64,000 bases of DNA from Actinomadura pelletieri DSM 43383 (GTDB taxonomy: Bacteria > Actinomycetota > Actinomycetes > Streptosporangiales > Streptosporangiaceae): the NCBI RefSeq assembly GCF_003634705.1, contig NZ_RBWU01000003.1:682001-746000 (forward strand), in the 5' to 3' direction. A program made the translations under genes and the position numbers. The stretch's first letter is position 1; each line of letters opens with the position of its first letter. The notes below the pieces were generated by a model, which saw nothing but the letters and a program-made list of their open reading frames with translations, searched no databases and was not told where the DNA came from. Positions 27,822 to 36,200 of the stretch are shown here, in pieces.

Positions 27822-28358
27822 ATGGACGAACGCCGCACGGTCAGGATCTCGAAGTACCTCGCCCTGCATCTGCGGCATCGCCCTGAACGGATCGGTCTCA
27901 CGGTCGACGCCGAAGGATGGGCCGACGTCACCGAACTACTCGAGGCCGCCGCGAGTCACGGGTTCACGTTCACCCGCGCCGAACTCGAACACGCCGTCGC
28001 GAACAACGACAAGAAGCGCTTCGAGTTGGACGGCGACCGGATCCGCGCCGTCCAGGGGCATTCGATACCCGTCGAGTTGAACCTTCCTCCGACGCCGCCA
28101 CCGGAGTTCCTCTACCACGGGACGGTGCGCCGGTCCCTGAAGTCGATCCTGCGCAACGGGCTGAAGCCCATGGGCAGGCACGCCGTGCACCTCTCCCCCG
28201 ACCGCGCCACGGCCCGGCGTGTCGGCGCCCGCCGCGGCGCACCCGTCGTCCTCACCGTGCAGTCCGGACGGATGGCCGCCGACGGGCACGAATTCCGCGT
28301 CAGCTCCAATGAGGTGTGGCTGGTCGATTCCGTCCCGCCGGAATATCTTCGCGAATGA
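27822..28358 (+). CDS. kptA: RNA 2'-phosphotransferase, Tpt1/KptA family
   Basis: KptA transfers an internal 2'-phosphate from RNA to NAD+, releasing ADP-ribose 1'',2''-cyclic phosphate. The 178-residue protein has the N-terminal winged helix with SKYLALHLRHRPERIGL, then NDKKRFEL and AVQGHS, and the C-terminal ADP-ribosyltransferase lobe with LYHGT and HAVHLSPD. Family catalytic Arg-His-Arg-Arg positions appear present. Bacteria lack yeast-type tRNA splicing, so its substrate here is unknown. It sits directly after rpsT, and its last 59 bp overlap the convergent HAD gene. Confidence 0.95.
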   Translation: MDERRTVRISKYLALHLRHRPERIGLTVDAEGWADVTELLEAAASHGFTFTRAELEHAVANNDKKRFELDGDRIRAVQGHSIPVELNLPPTPPPEFLYHGTVRRSLKSILRNGLKPMGRHAVHLSPDRATARRVGARRGAPVVLTVQSGRMAADGHEFRVSSNEVWLVDSVPPEYLRE

Positions 28359-28827
28359 CCTCGGCGGCCGCCCAGTTCGGCAGGTGCCGCACCCATTCCG
28401 GACCCGGCTTCGGCCCGAACAGGTACCGGTACGGCACGATGTCACGAATGGCCTGGTGAACGTCCAGCCGGTCGTCGATCATGTGGGTGATGCCGAGTTC
28501 CCGGCAATGCCCCGCCTTCTCCGCCCGCTTCCGGCAGAACCGGACGTTCTCCTTGCTCAGCCCGGTCCTTTCGTAGAAGTCATGATGGTCGAGCCAGGCC
28601 AGCGTCCGCCTCCGCACCCGGTCACCGCACTTGGAGATGATCCAGACCCGCCCGTCGAACGCCTCGACCAGGCCCGGCAGCACCTCGTACACACCCGCGG
28701 TCGCCGGCGAGGCGAGCGCCTCCTCGAAACTCCCACCGAGAAACGCCGTGTCGTCATCGCCCGGCGCGAGCAGCCCGCCATGAATGACCCGCCCAAAATC
28801 GACGCCGAGCCGAGGTTCCCTGTCCAT
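28300..28827 (-). CDS. HAD-superfamily-like hydrolase
   Basis: The 175-residue protein has a HAD-type layout: motif I GVDFGRVIHGG (Asp nucleophile, with Gly in place of the second Asp), motif II near VWIISKCGDRV (Ser), a Lys/Arg-rich segment, and motif IV HMIDDRLDVHQ with two Asp. Loss of the general acid Asp suggests altered or weak phosphatase activity. Its 3' end is antisense to the last 59 bp of kptA. The proximity to an RNA phosphate-processing enzyme is suggestive only. Confidence 0.7.
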   Translation of the reverse strand: MDREPRLGVDFGRVIHGGLLAPGDDDTAFLGGSFEEALASPATAGVYEVLPGLVEAFDGRVWIISKCGDRVRRRTLAWLDHHDFYERTGLSKENVRFCRKRAEKAGHCRELGITHMIDDRLDVHQAIRDIVPYRYLFGPKPGPEWVRHLPNWAAAEVIREDIPAGRNRPATPHWS

Positions 28828-28861
28828 GCCCCAACTCTGACCGCCACTCCCCTAAAACAGA

Positions 28862-28888
28862 ACTATAAGATCTACTCGCACCTATAGT
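28862..28888 (+). promoter_or_regulatory. palindromic operator and promoter of the LysR gene
   Basis: ACTATA (28862-28867) and TATAGT (28883-28888) form a perfect inverted repeat with a 15-base spacer, containing the T-N11-A pattern bound by LysR-type regulators. TATAGT is also a good -10 box, eight bases before the ATG, so the message would be nearly leaderless and the regulator would cover its own promoter. Confidence 0.6.
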
Positions 28889-28896
28889 CTCTACCT

Positions 28897-29817
28897 ATGG
28901 ACCTGGCCCGTCTCTCAACCGACGCGCTCGCCTCGTTCGCGGTCTTCGCCAAGCACCTCAACTTCACCCGCGCCGCCGAGGAACTGCACATCTCGCAGCC
29001 CGCCCTCCACATCAAGGTGCGCAAACTCGCCGACACCCTCGGCCGCCCCCTCTACACCCGGCACGGCCGCCGACTCGCCCTCACCCCCGCCGGCGAACAC
29101 GTCGCCCGTTTCGCCCACGAACTCGACGCCCGCATGACGACGTTCCTCGCGGACGTCCACGGCACCGCACCCACCCGCGTCCCGACCCTCGCCGCCGGCG
29201 AGGGCGCCTACCTGTACCTGCTCGGCGACGTCGTCCGCCCCGGCATCCGCCTCATCAACGGCGACCGGACCCGCACCCTCACCGCCGTCCGCACCGGCCG
29301 CGCCGACCTCGGCGTCGCCGTACTGGACGTCCTGCCCACCGACGTCGAGTCGGTCCTCCTCGCCACCTACCCGCAGGTCCTGGTCATGCCGGACGACCAT
29401 CCCCTGGCCGACCGGCCCCACCTCACCCTCGCCGACCTGGCGGGCGCGTCCCTGGTCGTCCCCCCACCCACCGGCCCGCACCGCATCACCCTCGAACGCG
29501 CCCTCCGCGCCGCGGACGTCCCCTGGTCACTCGCCGTCGAGGCCGAGGGCTGGCCCCTACTCCTGCACTTCGTCTCCCTACGCGTCGGCCTGGCCGTCGT
29601 CAACGGATGCGTCGTCCGCCCACCCGGCCTGGTCCAACGCGAGATCACCGACCTCCCCGCCGTCCCCTACTACGCCCTCCACCTCCCAGACCGCGCCACC
29701 GACCCCCTGGTCACCACCCTCCTGACCACCATCCGCACCACACTCCAGGGAACACCATGCACTTCGAAATCTCCGTCGACATCAAAGCCCCACCCGAAAC
29801 CGTCTGGAACCTCCTAA
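28897..29817 (+). CDS. LysR-family transcriptional regulator
   Basis: The 306-residue protein starts with the LysR winged helix (FAVFAKHLNFTRAAEELHIS, QPALHIKVRKLADTLGRPLY) followed by the substrate-binding-like effector domain (VLVMPDDHPLADRPHLTLAD). It has no ribosome-binding site and a -10-like box eight bases upstream, so it may be leaderless. Its last 61 bp overlap the SRPBCC gene in another frame, adding a Ser/Pro/Lys-rich tail (TSKSPSTSKPHPKPS) unlike LysR ends. The coding strand is C-rich and G-poor compared with neighbours. Effector unknown. Confidence 0.92.
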   Translation: MDLARLSTDALASFAVFAKHLNFTRAAEELHISQPALHIKVRKLADTLGRPLYTRHGRRLALTPAGEHVARFAHELDARMTTFLADVHGTAPTRVPTLAAGEGAYLYLLGDVVRPGIRLINGDRTRTLTAVRTGRADLGVAVLDVLPTDVESVLLATYPQVLVMPDDHPLADRPHLTLADLAGASLVVPPPTGPHRITLERALRAADVPWSLAVEAEGWPLLLHFVSLRVGLAVVNGCVVRPPGLVQREITDLPAVPYYALHLPDRATDPLVTTLLTTIRTTLQGTPCTSKSPSTSKPHPKPSGTS

Positions 29818-30176
29818 AGGACGTCGAACGCTGGCCCGAAATGACGCCCTCGATCACCCGCGTCGAACTTCTCGACAAACCCTTCACCCTCTCCAGCCGC
29901 GCCCGCGTCCACCAACCAAAACTCCCGCCCGCCCTCTGGACCGTCACAGCCTTCGAAGAGAACAAAACATTCACCTGGAAGTCCCACGCCCCCGGAGTCA
30001 CCACCACCGCAACACACGACATCATTCCCAACCCCAACGGCACGGCCTCCGTCCGCCTGACCCTGTCCCAAAAGGGCCCCCTGGCCCCCATCCTCTCCCT
30101 CCTCACCGCCCGCCTGACCCGCCGCTACGTCACCCTGGAAGCCACCGGCCTAAAATCCAAGGCCGAAAACCCCTAA
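29757..30176 (+). CDS. SRPBCC-family (polyketide cyclase/dehydrase-like) protein
   Basis: The 139-residue protein begins MHFEISVDIKAPPETVWNLL, the START/SRPBCC beta-strand-helix opening, and ends with a long C-terminal helix (LLTARLTRRYVTLEATGLK). Members bind hydrophobic ligands in a helix-grip cavity. Start ATG follows an AGGGAAC segment and lies inside the LysR gene, so the two are co-transcribed and probably coupled. Codon choice (AAA, CTA, ACA) is more A-rich than the surroundings, hinting at transfer. Confidence 0.87.
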   Translation: MHFEISVDIKAPPETVWNLLKDVERWPEMTPSITRVELLDKPFTLSSRARVHQPKLPPALWTVTAFEENKTFTWKSHAPGVTTTATHDIIPNPNGTASVRLTLSQKGPLAPILSLLTARLTRRYVTLEATGLKSKAENP

Positions 30177-30868
30177 CCAACCACCCACCAACAAACCAGC
30201 ACCAACAAACCCAATAACCCTGCCCAACATCCGTCCACCCAAAGGTGCCAGTTGGCGCCCATACCACCAACCGAACGACCCACGGAGAACGCCACCGGAA
30301 TCGTCACCAGCCTCGACATCAATACCGCCGAACGCATCAACGCCACAATTGCGACCCGCACCATCGAGACGATCGCGATGGCGCCGGTGCCCCGAGCACG
30401 CGGCACGCCCACCCTCGACGGCGGACGATCTCCTAAAGAGAGCTCTACGCCCCCGTGGCCCTGAAGTCCGCCGAAATTTTCAGCCTCGGCGCGCGTCCCA
30501 GCGACCGGCTCGCCGTCTGGATGGACACGGACCGAAGTCCGCCGAGTCCATCCTCGCCACGCTGGTCTTCCCGGACAAGCTCACGACACCCCTTAACTCA
30601 TCAGCACATAGTGAGGCGAGAAGGATGTGGCGGGTGCGATATATGCATCGCAGTGATGATTGAGGTGGTGAGCAGGTTGGGGGCGGCAAGGTCAACGTGT
30701 CCATGTGTTGGGGATAGCGATCCTTAACATTGTTGTTGCTCGTGCGTTGACGAGCGTTTCGTGGTCCGACGTTGTTGCGGCGGCTTGGGGGTGAGCGTTG
30801 TTGGCGATAGTTGAGACTCACAGCGCCTCCCACCCAACAACCCCACAGCCACCGCTACACGCACCGAC
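30177..30868. other. 692-bp region without an intact gene
   Basis: The left end (30174-30230) is a nearly G-free C/A tract. Further right, two plus-strand frames (from about 30455 and in another phase near 30540) look like pieces of one decayed coding sequence, with KSAEIFSLGARPSDRLAVWM in one frame and SAESILATLVFPDKL in the next. A near-palindrome TGCGAT-ATATGC-ATCGCA lies at 30635-30652. The right third is less GC-rich. I do not recognise any family. Confidence 0.5.
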
Positions 30869-31837
30869 CTATGACGCGCTCCTCAGGGAGCGGGCGGCGA
30901 CGATCTCGGTGATGGCCTTCTCCAACGCATAGGTCGTGTCGGCCGCACCACCCTTGACCTGCTCATCGGCCTCGGCGACCACCGTCAACGCCCGTGCGAC
31001 TCCGGCACCCGACCAGCCTCGCAGTTGCCTCTGCACCCGCTCGATCTTCCACGGCGGCATGCCGAGTTCCTTCGCCAGTGCCGCGCCGCGCGCGCCTCGG
31101 GGGGCGCCGCCGACCTTCGCCAGGCCCCGAATGCCCGTGGCGAGCGCGCTGACGATCAACAGCGGCGCCACTCCCGTCGCCAGGGCCCACCGCAGCTGTT
31201 CGAGCGCTTCGGCGAGCTGCCCATCGATGGCCCTGTCCGCCACCGCGAACCCGGTGACCTCGGCGCGTCCCCGGTAGTACCGCGCCACCGCGGCGTCGTC
31301 GATCTTGCCTCCGGTGTCGGCGACCAGCTGGCTGCACGCCGCCGCGAGTTCGCGCAGGTCGCTTCCGACCGCGTCGACCAGCCCTCGCGCGGCGTCCGCC
31401 GAGATCTTCCCGCCCGCGCGGCGCATCTCGGCCCGGACGAAGTCGATCCGCTCCCCCGCCTTGGTGACCTTGGGGCACGAGATCTTCCGCGCTTTGAGCT
31501 TGGTCAGCCCGTCCACCAGCGCCTTGCCTTTGGCGCCGCCGTGGTGGACGGCCACGAACACGACATCGTCCGCGGGTGCCTTCGCGTACTTCAGGACCTC
31601 GGCCGTCAGGTCCTTCCCCAGGTCCTGCGCCGACCGCACCACGATGACCTTCGTGCCCCCGAACAACGACGGCGACGTCAACTCCGCGATCCGCCCGGGC
31701 TCCAACCCGCCCGGTCCGAGGTCGATCACCTCGGTCTCCGGATCGTCCGCCCGCACGGACGCGACGACGTCCCCGATCGCCCGTTCCACGAGCAGCTCTT
31801 CGTCACCGACGATCACAATGATGGGCTCAACCGACAC
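30869..31837 (-). CDS. holA: DNA polymerase III subunit delta
   Basis: The delta subunit opens the sliding clamp in the replication clamp loader. GTG at 31837 gives 322 residues starting VSVEPIIVIVGDEELLVERA, the family N-terminus. Also seen are SLFGGTKVIVVRSAQDLG, an AAA+-like middle without a functional P-loop, and the C-terminal helical collar (ELAAACSQLV, WALATGVAPLLIVSAL). The 51 residues upstream in frame are unconserved. Downstream of comEC as in most actinobacteria, but separated by 364 bp. Confidence 0.93.
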   Translation of the reverse strand: MSVEPIIVIVGDEELLVERAIGDVVASVRADDPETEVIDLGPGGLEPGRIAELTSPSLFGGTKVIVVRSAQDLGKDLTAEVLKYAKAPADDVVFVAVHHGGAKGKALVDGLTKLKARKISCPKVTKAGERIDFVRAEMRRAGGKISADAARGLVDAVGSDLRELAAACSQLVADTGGKIDDAAVARYYRGRAEVTGFAVADRAIDGQLAEALEQLRWALATGVAPLLIVSALATGIRGLAKVGGAPRGARGAALAKELGMPPWKIERVQRQLRGWSGAGVARALTVVAEADEQVKGGAADTTYALEKAITEIVAARSLRSAS

Positions 31838-32201
31838 CCCAGCAGCATGCCACGCCCCAGGGTCTCCCAACGACCAAGTCCCCCAGCCCGCGAGGCATCC
31901 ACTTCTCGACTCAACACACGCCAGCGCCCGATCCGCACGACCGCCCCAGCGGATCGGCATCGACGCGCCCGCAGAAGCTCCCTCCGCCACCGGACGAGCA
32001 CCCCGGAGCTACCTGACAGATGTTCAACATCGCCGCGACGCCTGCCCAACCGTTAGAGGGGACCATGGCGACACCAATCAGAGCGTCCAAGCGCGAAACA
32101 CCGCGTCGCAACACCTGTGCAGCACTTCTACCTGGTAATCACCTGCCCGACTGACCGGAGGCCACTTCGTCATCAAAACGGTCCTGGGGTTCTATGCGTG
32201 G
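31838..32201. other. 364-bp gap between comEC and holA, no gene seen
   Basis: The open frames here are extensions of neighbouring genes or short and unconserved. No tRNA, clear promoter or hairpin was recognised. In related genomes this gap is usually small, so the extra length may be insertion or decay. Confidence 0.4.
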
Positions 32202-35200
32202 TCAGTGGTGGGGGACGGCGGCTATGCCGGCGGTGGTGCGGATTATGGCGATGTCTCCCTCCCGGTCGGTGCGGTGGATCTGGGTGCGGAGGCCGCGGAG
32301 GAGACTGAGGGTGGCCGGGGACGGGTGGCCGTAGTCGTTGTCCTTTCCCGCGGAGATCAAGGAGACGGAGGCGCGGGCGGCGGCGAGGAAGCCGGGCGCC
32401 TGGCTGCGGGAACCGTGGTGGGGAACCTTCAGAACCTGGACGGGTGGGACGTCGCCCTCCAGAGCGCGTTGCGCCTCTGCTTCGACATCGCCCGTGAGGA
32501 GGGCGCTGAAGCCCGGTTTGCGGGCGACGAGGACCACGCTCGCGTTGTTGATCGTGGAGCCGTCGTCCTTGGGTGAGAGGGTCGGGCCGACGGTCAGCGG
32601 GGCGAGGACCGAGAGGGTCAGGGGGCCGATGCGCCACTGCTGACCCGCCAGGGCGGGACGGGGCAGAAAGTCGCGGACGAGGCCCGCCTCGCGGCCGGAC
32701 GTGCGGGGAGTCGTGAGGATCGTGTGGACGTTCCGGCCGCGCAGGACACCGGACGTGCCGTTGATGTGGTCGGCGTGCGGGTGGGTCAGGATGAGCAGCG
32801 GCACATCGTGGACGTGGAGGCGGCGCAGGCACCGGTCGATCGGTGCGGGGTCGGGGCCGGTGTCGACGACGACGGCCTGGCCGGGGCCGGTGGACAGGGC
32901 CAGGGCGTCGCCCTGGCCGACGTCGCAGGCGACCATATGCCAGTTCGGTGGCGGCCAGCCGGGGGCGGTGACGCGTTGGGCGATGACCGCGATCAGGATG
33001 CCGGTCATCGCGGCGGCCGCGAGCAGGCGCAGGCGGCGGCTGCGCAGGACAAGGATGGTGATCCCGACGGCCAGCAGGAGGGTGGCGGCGCCGACGCCGC
33101 CGTTCGTCCAGGGGATCGTGGCGTAGGGCAGGGCGGCGGCGGTCCTGGCGACCCGGATGATCCAGCCGACGGTGAATCCGGCGGGCCATGCGACCAGTTG
33201 GGCGAGCGGTAGGGAGAAGGGCGCGGTGACGGCGGCGAGGGCGCCGAGGAGGGTGGCGGGTGCGACGGCCGGGGCGGCCAGCAGGTTCGCGAACACCGAG
33301 ACGACGCCCACCTCGCCGGAGAGCATCACCAGGACCGGGGCCACGGCGAACTGGGCGGCGGCAGCGACGGCGAGGGCATCGGCTAGGGGGCCCGGCAGGT
33401 GGCGTGCCAGCCGCTCGCGCCACGGGGGCGCGAGGACGAGCAGGCCCGCGGTCGCCAGGACCGACAGCGTGAACCCGTAGGAGCGGGCCAGTTCAGGATC
33501 GATCAGCACGAGGAGCAGGACGGCGGCGGCCAGCGCGGGCACGCCCTGGCGTCGCCGTCCGGTGAACAGCGCCAGCATGCCGATGAGGCCCATGAGCGCC
33601 GCTCTGAGGACGCTCGGCTCCGGGCGGGCCACCACGACGAACGCGAGCACCGCGAGGACGGCGATGGGCGGGGCACGGCGCCGTCCGAGCCCGACGAGAC
33701 GGCACAGTCCGAGCACGGCGCCGATGACGATCGCCAGGTTCGCGCCCGAGACGACCAGGAGGTGGGTGAGCCCGGCGGTGCGGAAGTCGTCCGCCAGGGC
33801 CGGGTCGAGGCGGGACGTGTCGCCGACGACCATGCCTGGCAGGACGCCGCGCTGGTCGGGTGGGAGTCTCGCCGACGCGGCCCGCAGCCTCGCCCGTATA
33901 TGCTCGGCCGCGCGCTGGATCCGGGACGGGGGTCCGAGGACGGCCGGTGGCCCCCGCACGATCACCACGGCGGCGAGCAGGGCGGCACCCCCGGGCGGCA
34001 CGAACCGACCGTGGAACCGGACCCGCTGGCTCGGGATCAGGCGGTGCCAACGGACGTCGTCGGCGATCAGCAGGACGGGGACACGGACCCTGGTCCGGGA
34101 GACCATCTCCATCCGGGCTCGGACGATGATCATCGGCCGGTGCTGCCGAGGCTTGGCGTACGGGTCTGCGGTCACGACCGTCTCCGCGACGGCGGAGCGG
34201 CCGAGACGGGCAAGGTCTCGTACCGGCCCGGTGTCGACGGCCGTGGCACGAAGCCCCACCCCGGTCGCGGACGCGGCAGCGCAGACGAGGGCGACTCCCA
34301 CCAGCCGCCGCCGGGCCGCGGTCGTGCGAGCGGCACCACCGAAACCCGACCGCCGGCCGAAGCTGAGAGCGAGACGTCGCGTCAGAGCCCGTAATGCCGC
34401 CACCGCGTGCCATTGAGCCACGGGTATGGCTGGGTCTCGGTCCGTTGTAGCAACCCGGCTCGCTGGTGCTCCTTGCCAAGCCCCCGGGGCTCGCCTGCGG
34501 GTAAGTCGCCTGACAGCGGCCGCGCACCAGCGGGCCACGCGCGTATCTGTTACTCGCCGCGATGGGGTGTCTCCGTTCGGGGATGCTCCCTGCCAGGGAC
34601 TCGAAGCCTGGTTGTGGATACCCACGCGCCATCGGGCCACGGGGTTCGCTGAGGTTCGGCCCGTTGGGACGGCCCGGTTCGCTGGTGCTCCTTGCCCACC
34701 CCTCGGGGCTCGGCAGCGAATGAGACCCTTGAAGGCGGCCGCGCACCAGCGGACCATCCGCATGTCTGGAACTCGCCGCGATGGGGTGTCTCCGTTCGGG
34801 GATGCTCCCTGCCGGAGGCTCGAAGCCCGGCGGTGGATAAGGCGCCTGACAGCGGCCGCACGCCATTGAGCCATGGGTATGGCTGGGTTTCGGTCCGTTG
34901 GGACAGTGCGGCTCGCCGGTGCTCTGCGCTCTGCGGATTGGCTGCGGATGCGGCGCCTGTCAGCGGTCGTGTGCTGTTGGGGCGCGGGGTTGGGTGGGGT
35001 TTGGCTCGTTGGGACAGTGTGGGTCGGGGGTGCTCCTTGCCGGGAGTCTGGGGATTGGCTGGGGGTCTGGCGGGTGGTGGGGGGATGCGGGGGTGCGGGG
35101 TCCTGAGGTGGAAGGCGGGTTAGGAGGTAGGTGGCTGCTAGGGCGGTGGTGGCGGCTAGGGCGAAGGTGGCGGCGGTGGGGAGGCCCAGGGTCGTGGCGG

Positions 35201-35252
35201 CCGTTAGCCAGGTGGCGAGGGCGGGGGCCAGGAGGCGGAGGTCGTGGTTCAT
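32202..35252 (-). CDS. comEC: ComEC/Rec2 DNA-uptake channel protein with internal repeat insertion
   Basis: ComEC forms the inner-membrane channel for incoming single-stranded DNA. The 1016-residue protein has two N-terminal helices (about 8-45), an Arg-rich tandem repeat region (about 71-295), a third helix near 317-333, the DUF4131 domain, the competence domain with many helices (LLVVSGANLAIVIGAVLGLC onwards), and a C-terminal metallo-beta-lactamase domain with HPHADH near 824-829 and PHHGS near 944, thought to degrade the non-transported strand. Typical actinobacterial ComEC is about 750-850 residues, so the repeats explain the excess. The ATG overlaps the comEA stop (ATGA). The frame is intact, so the gene is not obviously broken. 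Confidence 0.92.
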   Translation of the reverse strand: MNHDLRLLAPALATWLTAATTLGLPTAATFALAATTALAATYLLTRLPPQDPAPPHPPTTRQTPSQSPDSRQGAPPTHTVPTSQTPPNPAPQQHTTADRRRIRSQSAERRAPASRTVPTDRNPAIPMAQWRAAAVRRLIHRRASSLRQGASPNGDTPSRRVPDMRMVRWCAAAFKGLIRCRAPRGGQGAPANRAVPTGRTSANPVARWRVGIHNQASSPWQGASPNGDTPSRRVTDTRVARWCAAAVRRLTRRRAPGAWQGAPASRVATTDRDPAIPVAQWHAVAALRALTRRLALSFGRRSGFGGAARTTAARRRLVGVALVCAAASATGVGLRATAVDTGPVRDLARLGRSAVAETVVTADPYAKPRQHRPMIIVRARMEMVSRTRVRVPVLLIADDVRWHRLIPSQRVRFHGRFVPPGGAALLAAVVIVRGPPAVLGPPSRIQRAAEHIRARLRAASARLPPDQRGVLPGMVVGDTSRLDPALADDFRTAGLTHLLVVSGANLAIVIGAVLGLCRLVGLGRRRAPPIAVLAVLAFVVVARPEPSVLRAALMGLIGMLALFTGRRRQGVPALAAAVLLLVLIDPELARSYGFTLSVLATAGLLVLAPPWRERLARHLPGPLADALAVAAAAQFAVAPVLVMLSGEVGVVSVFANLLAAPAVAPATLLGALAAVTAPFSLPLAQLVAWPAGFTVGWIIRVARTAAALPYATIPWTNGGVGAATLLLAVGITILVLRSRRLRLLAAAAMTGILIAVIAQRVTAPGWPPPNWHMVACDVGQGDALALSTGPGQAVVVDTGPDPAPIDRCLRRLHVHDVPLLILTHPHADHINGTSGVLRGRNVHTILTTPRTSGREAGLVRDFLPRPALAGQQWRIGPLTLSVLAPLTVGPTLSPKDDGSTINNASVVLVARKPGFSALLTGDVEAEAQRALEGDVPPVQVLKVPHHGSRSQAPGFLAAARASVSLISAGKDNDYGHPSPATLSLLRGLRTQIHRTDREGDIAIIRTTAGIAAVPHH
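34368..35042 (-). repeat. in-frame tandem repeats inside comEC
   Basis: Residues 71-295 of ComEC consist of about six units of 34-39 residues, with alternate units more alike (period near 73 residues, about 219 bp). Unit starts are marked by QGAP or QGAS at residues 72, 148, 187, 221 and 260. The pair QGASPNGDTPSRRV at 148 and 221 is encoded by a stretch of over 40 bp that is essentially identical in both. Units share VARW-AAAVRRL-RRRA-like basic helices. Confidence 0.85.
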
Positions 35253-35926
35253 ACGCGGACCTTGGGTTTCAGGTCGGCGAAGCGGCGGGCGCCTATGCCG
35301 CTGACGTCCTGGAGTTGCTCGACCGAGCGGAACCGGCCGTGCTGGGCGCGGAAGTCGACGATGCGTTGGGCGAGGACGGGGCCTACGCCGGGGAGGTCGT
35401 CCAGTTGGTCGACGGTCGCGGTGTTGAGATCGAGTGGGGCGCCGGGGTCGTTAGGTGGGGATGGGACGGGCCCCGGGGCGGGGGTCGGGGTGGGGCGGGT
35501 TACGCCCACGGGGATTTGTTCGCCGTCTACCAGTTTGCGGGCGAGGTTGAGGGGGCCGGTCTGGGTGCCGGGGCGCACCCCGCCCGCCGCCTTGATCGCT
35601 TCGGCTACCCGGGAGCCGGACGGCAGGGTGACCACTCCCGGGTGCTTCACCTTGCCCAGGACGTGTACGACCACCGAGGAGGAGGCGGCCGGGTTCAGCG
35701 GCGCGGTGGGGCGGGTGTGGGCGACGGTCGCGGTGGGGAGCGGGGCGGTGGGTCCGGGGCGGGGACGGGCCAGCCACAGGTAGCCGGCGGCTACGGCCGC
35801 GGCGATCACGCCGATGATGACGAGGACGCGGATGTTCGACCGGTCGGGGCTCGCGCGGAGGCGGGACGAGGGTGGAGGCAGGCGGTCGGTAACGGCGTGT
35901 AGGCGGTCTCGGGCATCGGGGCTCAT
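35249..35926 (-). CDS. comEA: ComEA-family DNA-binding competence protein
   Basis: ComEA binds incoming double-stranded DNA outside the membrane. GTG-free start ATG at 35926 gives 225 residues: a cytoplasmic N-terminus, one helix (IRVLVIIGVIAAAVAAGYLW), a Pro/Thr linker, a SLBB domain (VVVHVLGKVKHPGVVTLPSG) and a C-terminal double helix-hairpin-helix (LDLNTATVDQLDDLPGVGPV, LQDVSGIGARRFADLKP). Coupled to comEC by ATGA overlap. Confidence 0.94.
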   Translation of the reverse strand: MSPDARDRLHAVTDRLPPPSSRLRASPDRSNIRVLVIIGVIAAAVAAGYLWLARPRPGPTAPLPTATVAHTRPTAPLNPAASSSVVVHVLGKVKHPGVVTLPSGSRVAEAIKAAGGVRPGTQTGPLNLARKLVDGEQIPVGVTRPTPTPAPGPVPSPPNDPGAPLDLNTATVDQLDDLPGVGPVLAQRIVDFRAQHGRFRSVEQLQDVSGIGARRFADLKPKVRV

Positions 35927-35993
35927 GGCGCAAGACGGTAGGTCGGTCCCGCAGGGCGAAGCGTACGCATTGGTGATTGTGGATAACTCTCGG

Positions 35994-36200
35994 TCAGCGG
36001 CCGTAGGCACGGACCAGGCCGCCCGCGCCGAGCTTCACCCCCGCCGAAGTATCGGGTGACGACCGCGACCGTGCCGGTCAGACCGCGCCGCACCAGCTGT
36101 GCCGCTTCCAAAGCCTGTCGGCAGTGCTGCCTTCTCCTGCGACGGCCTCGTCGGCACCACCACCGAACTCCTCATCCGCCGCACTGGCGAGCGTTCGGCT
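35994..36200 (-). pseudogene. frameshifted remnant of a YigZ/IMPACT-family gene
   Basis: The minus strand reads EAAQLVRRGLTGTVAVVTRYFGG and, after removing one G from a run of five, VKLGAGGLVRAYGR then stop (35994-35996). This is the signature of the YigZ/IMPACT family. Upstream, a second frame carries AGEGSTADR, resembling the GEPSGTAG segment that should precede it. At least two frameshifts and missing N- and C-terminal parts make it a pseudogene. The rest of 36200-36355 holds nothing recognisable. Confidence 0.65.

Noticed and set aside
34407..35106. Plus-strand ORFs antisense to the comEC repeats
   Set aside because: Shadow frames created by the repeats; the minus strand keeps one intact frame joined to comEC domains.
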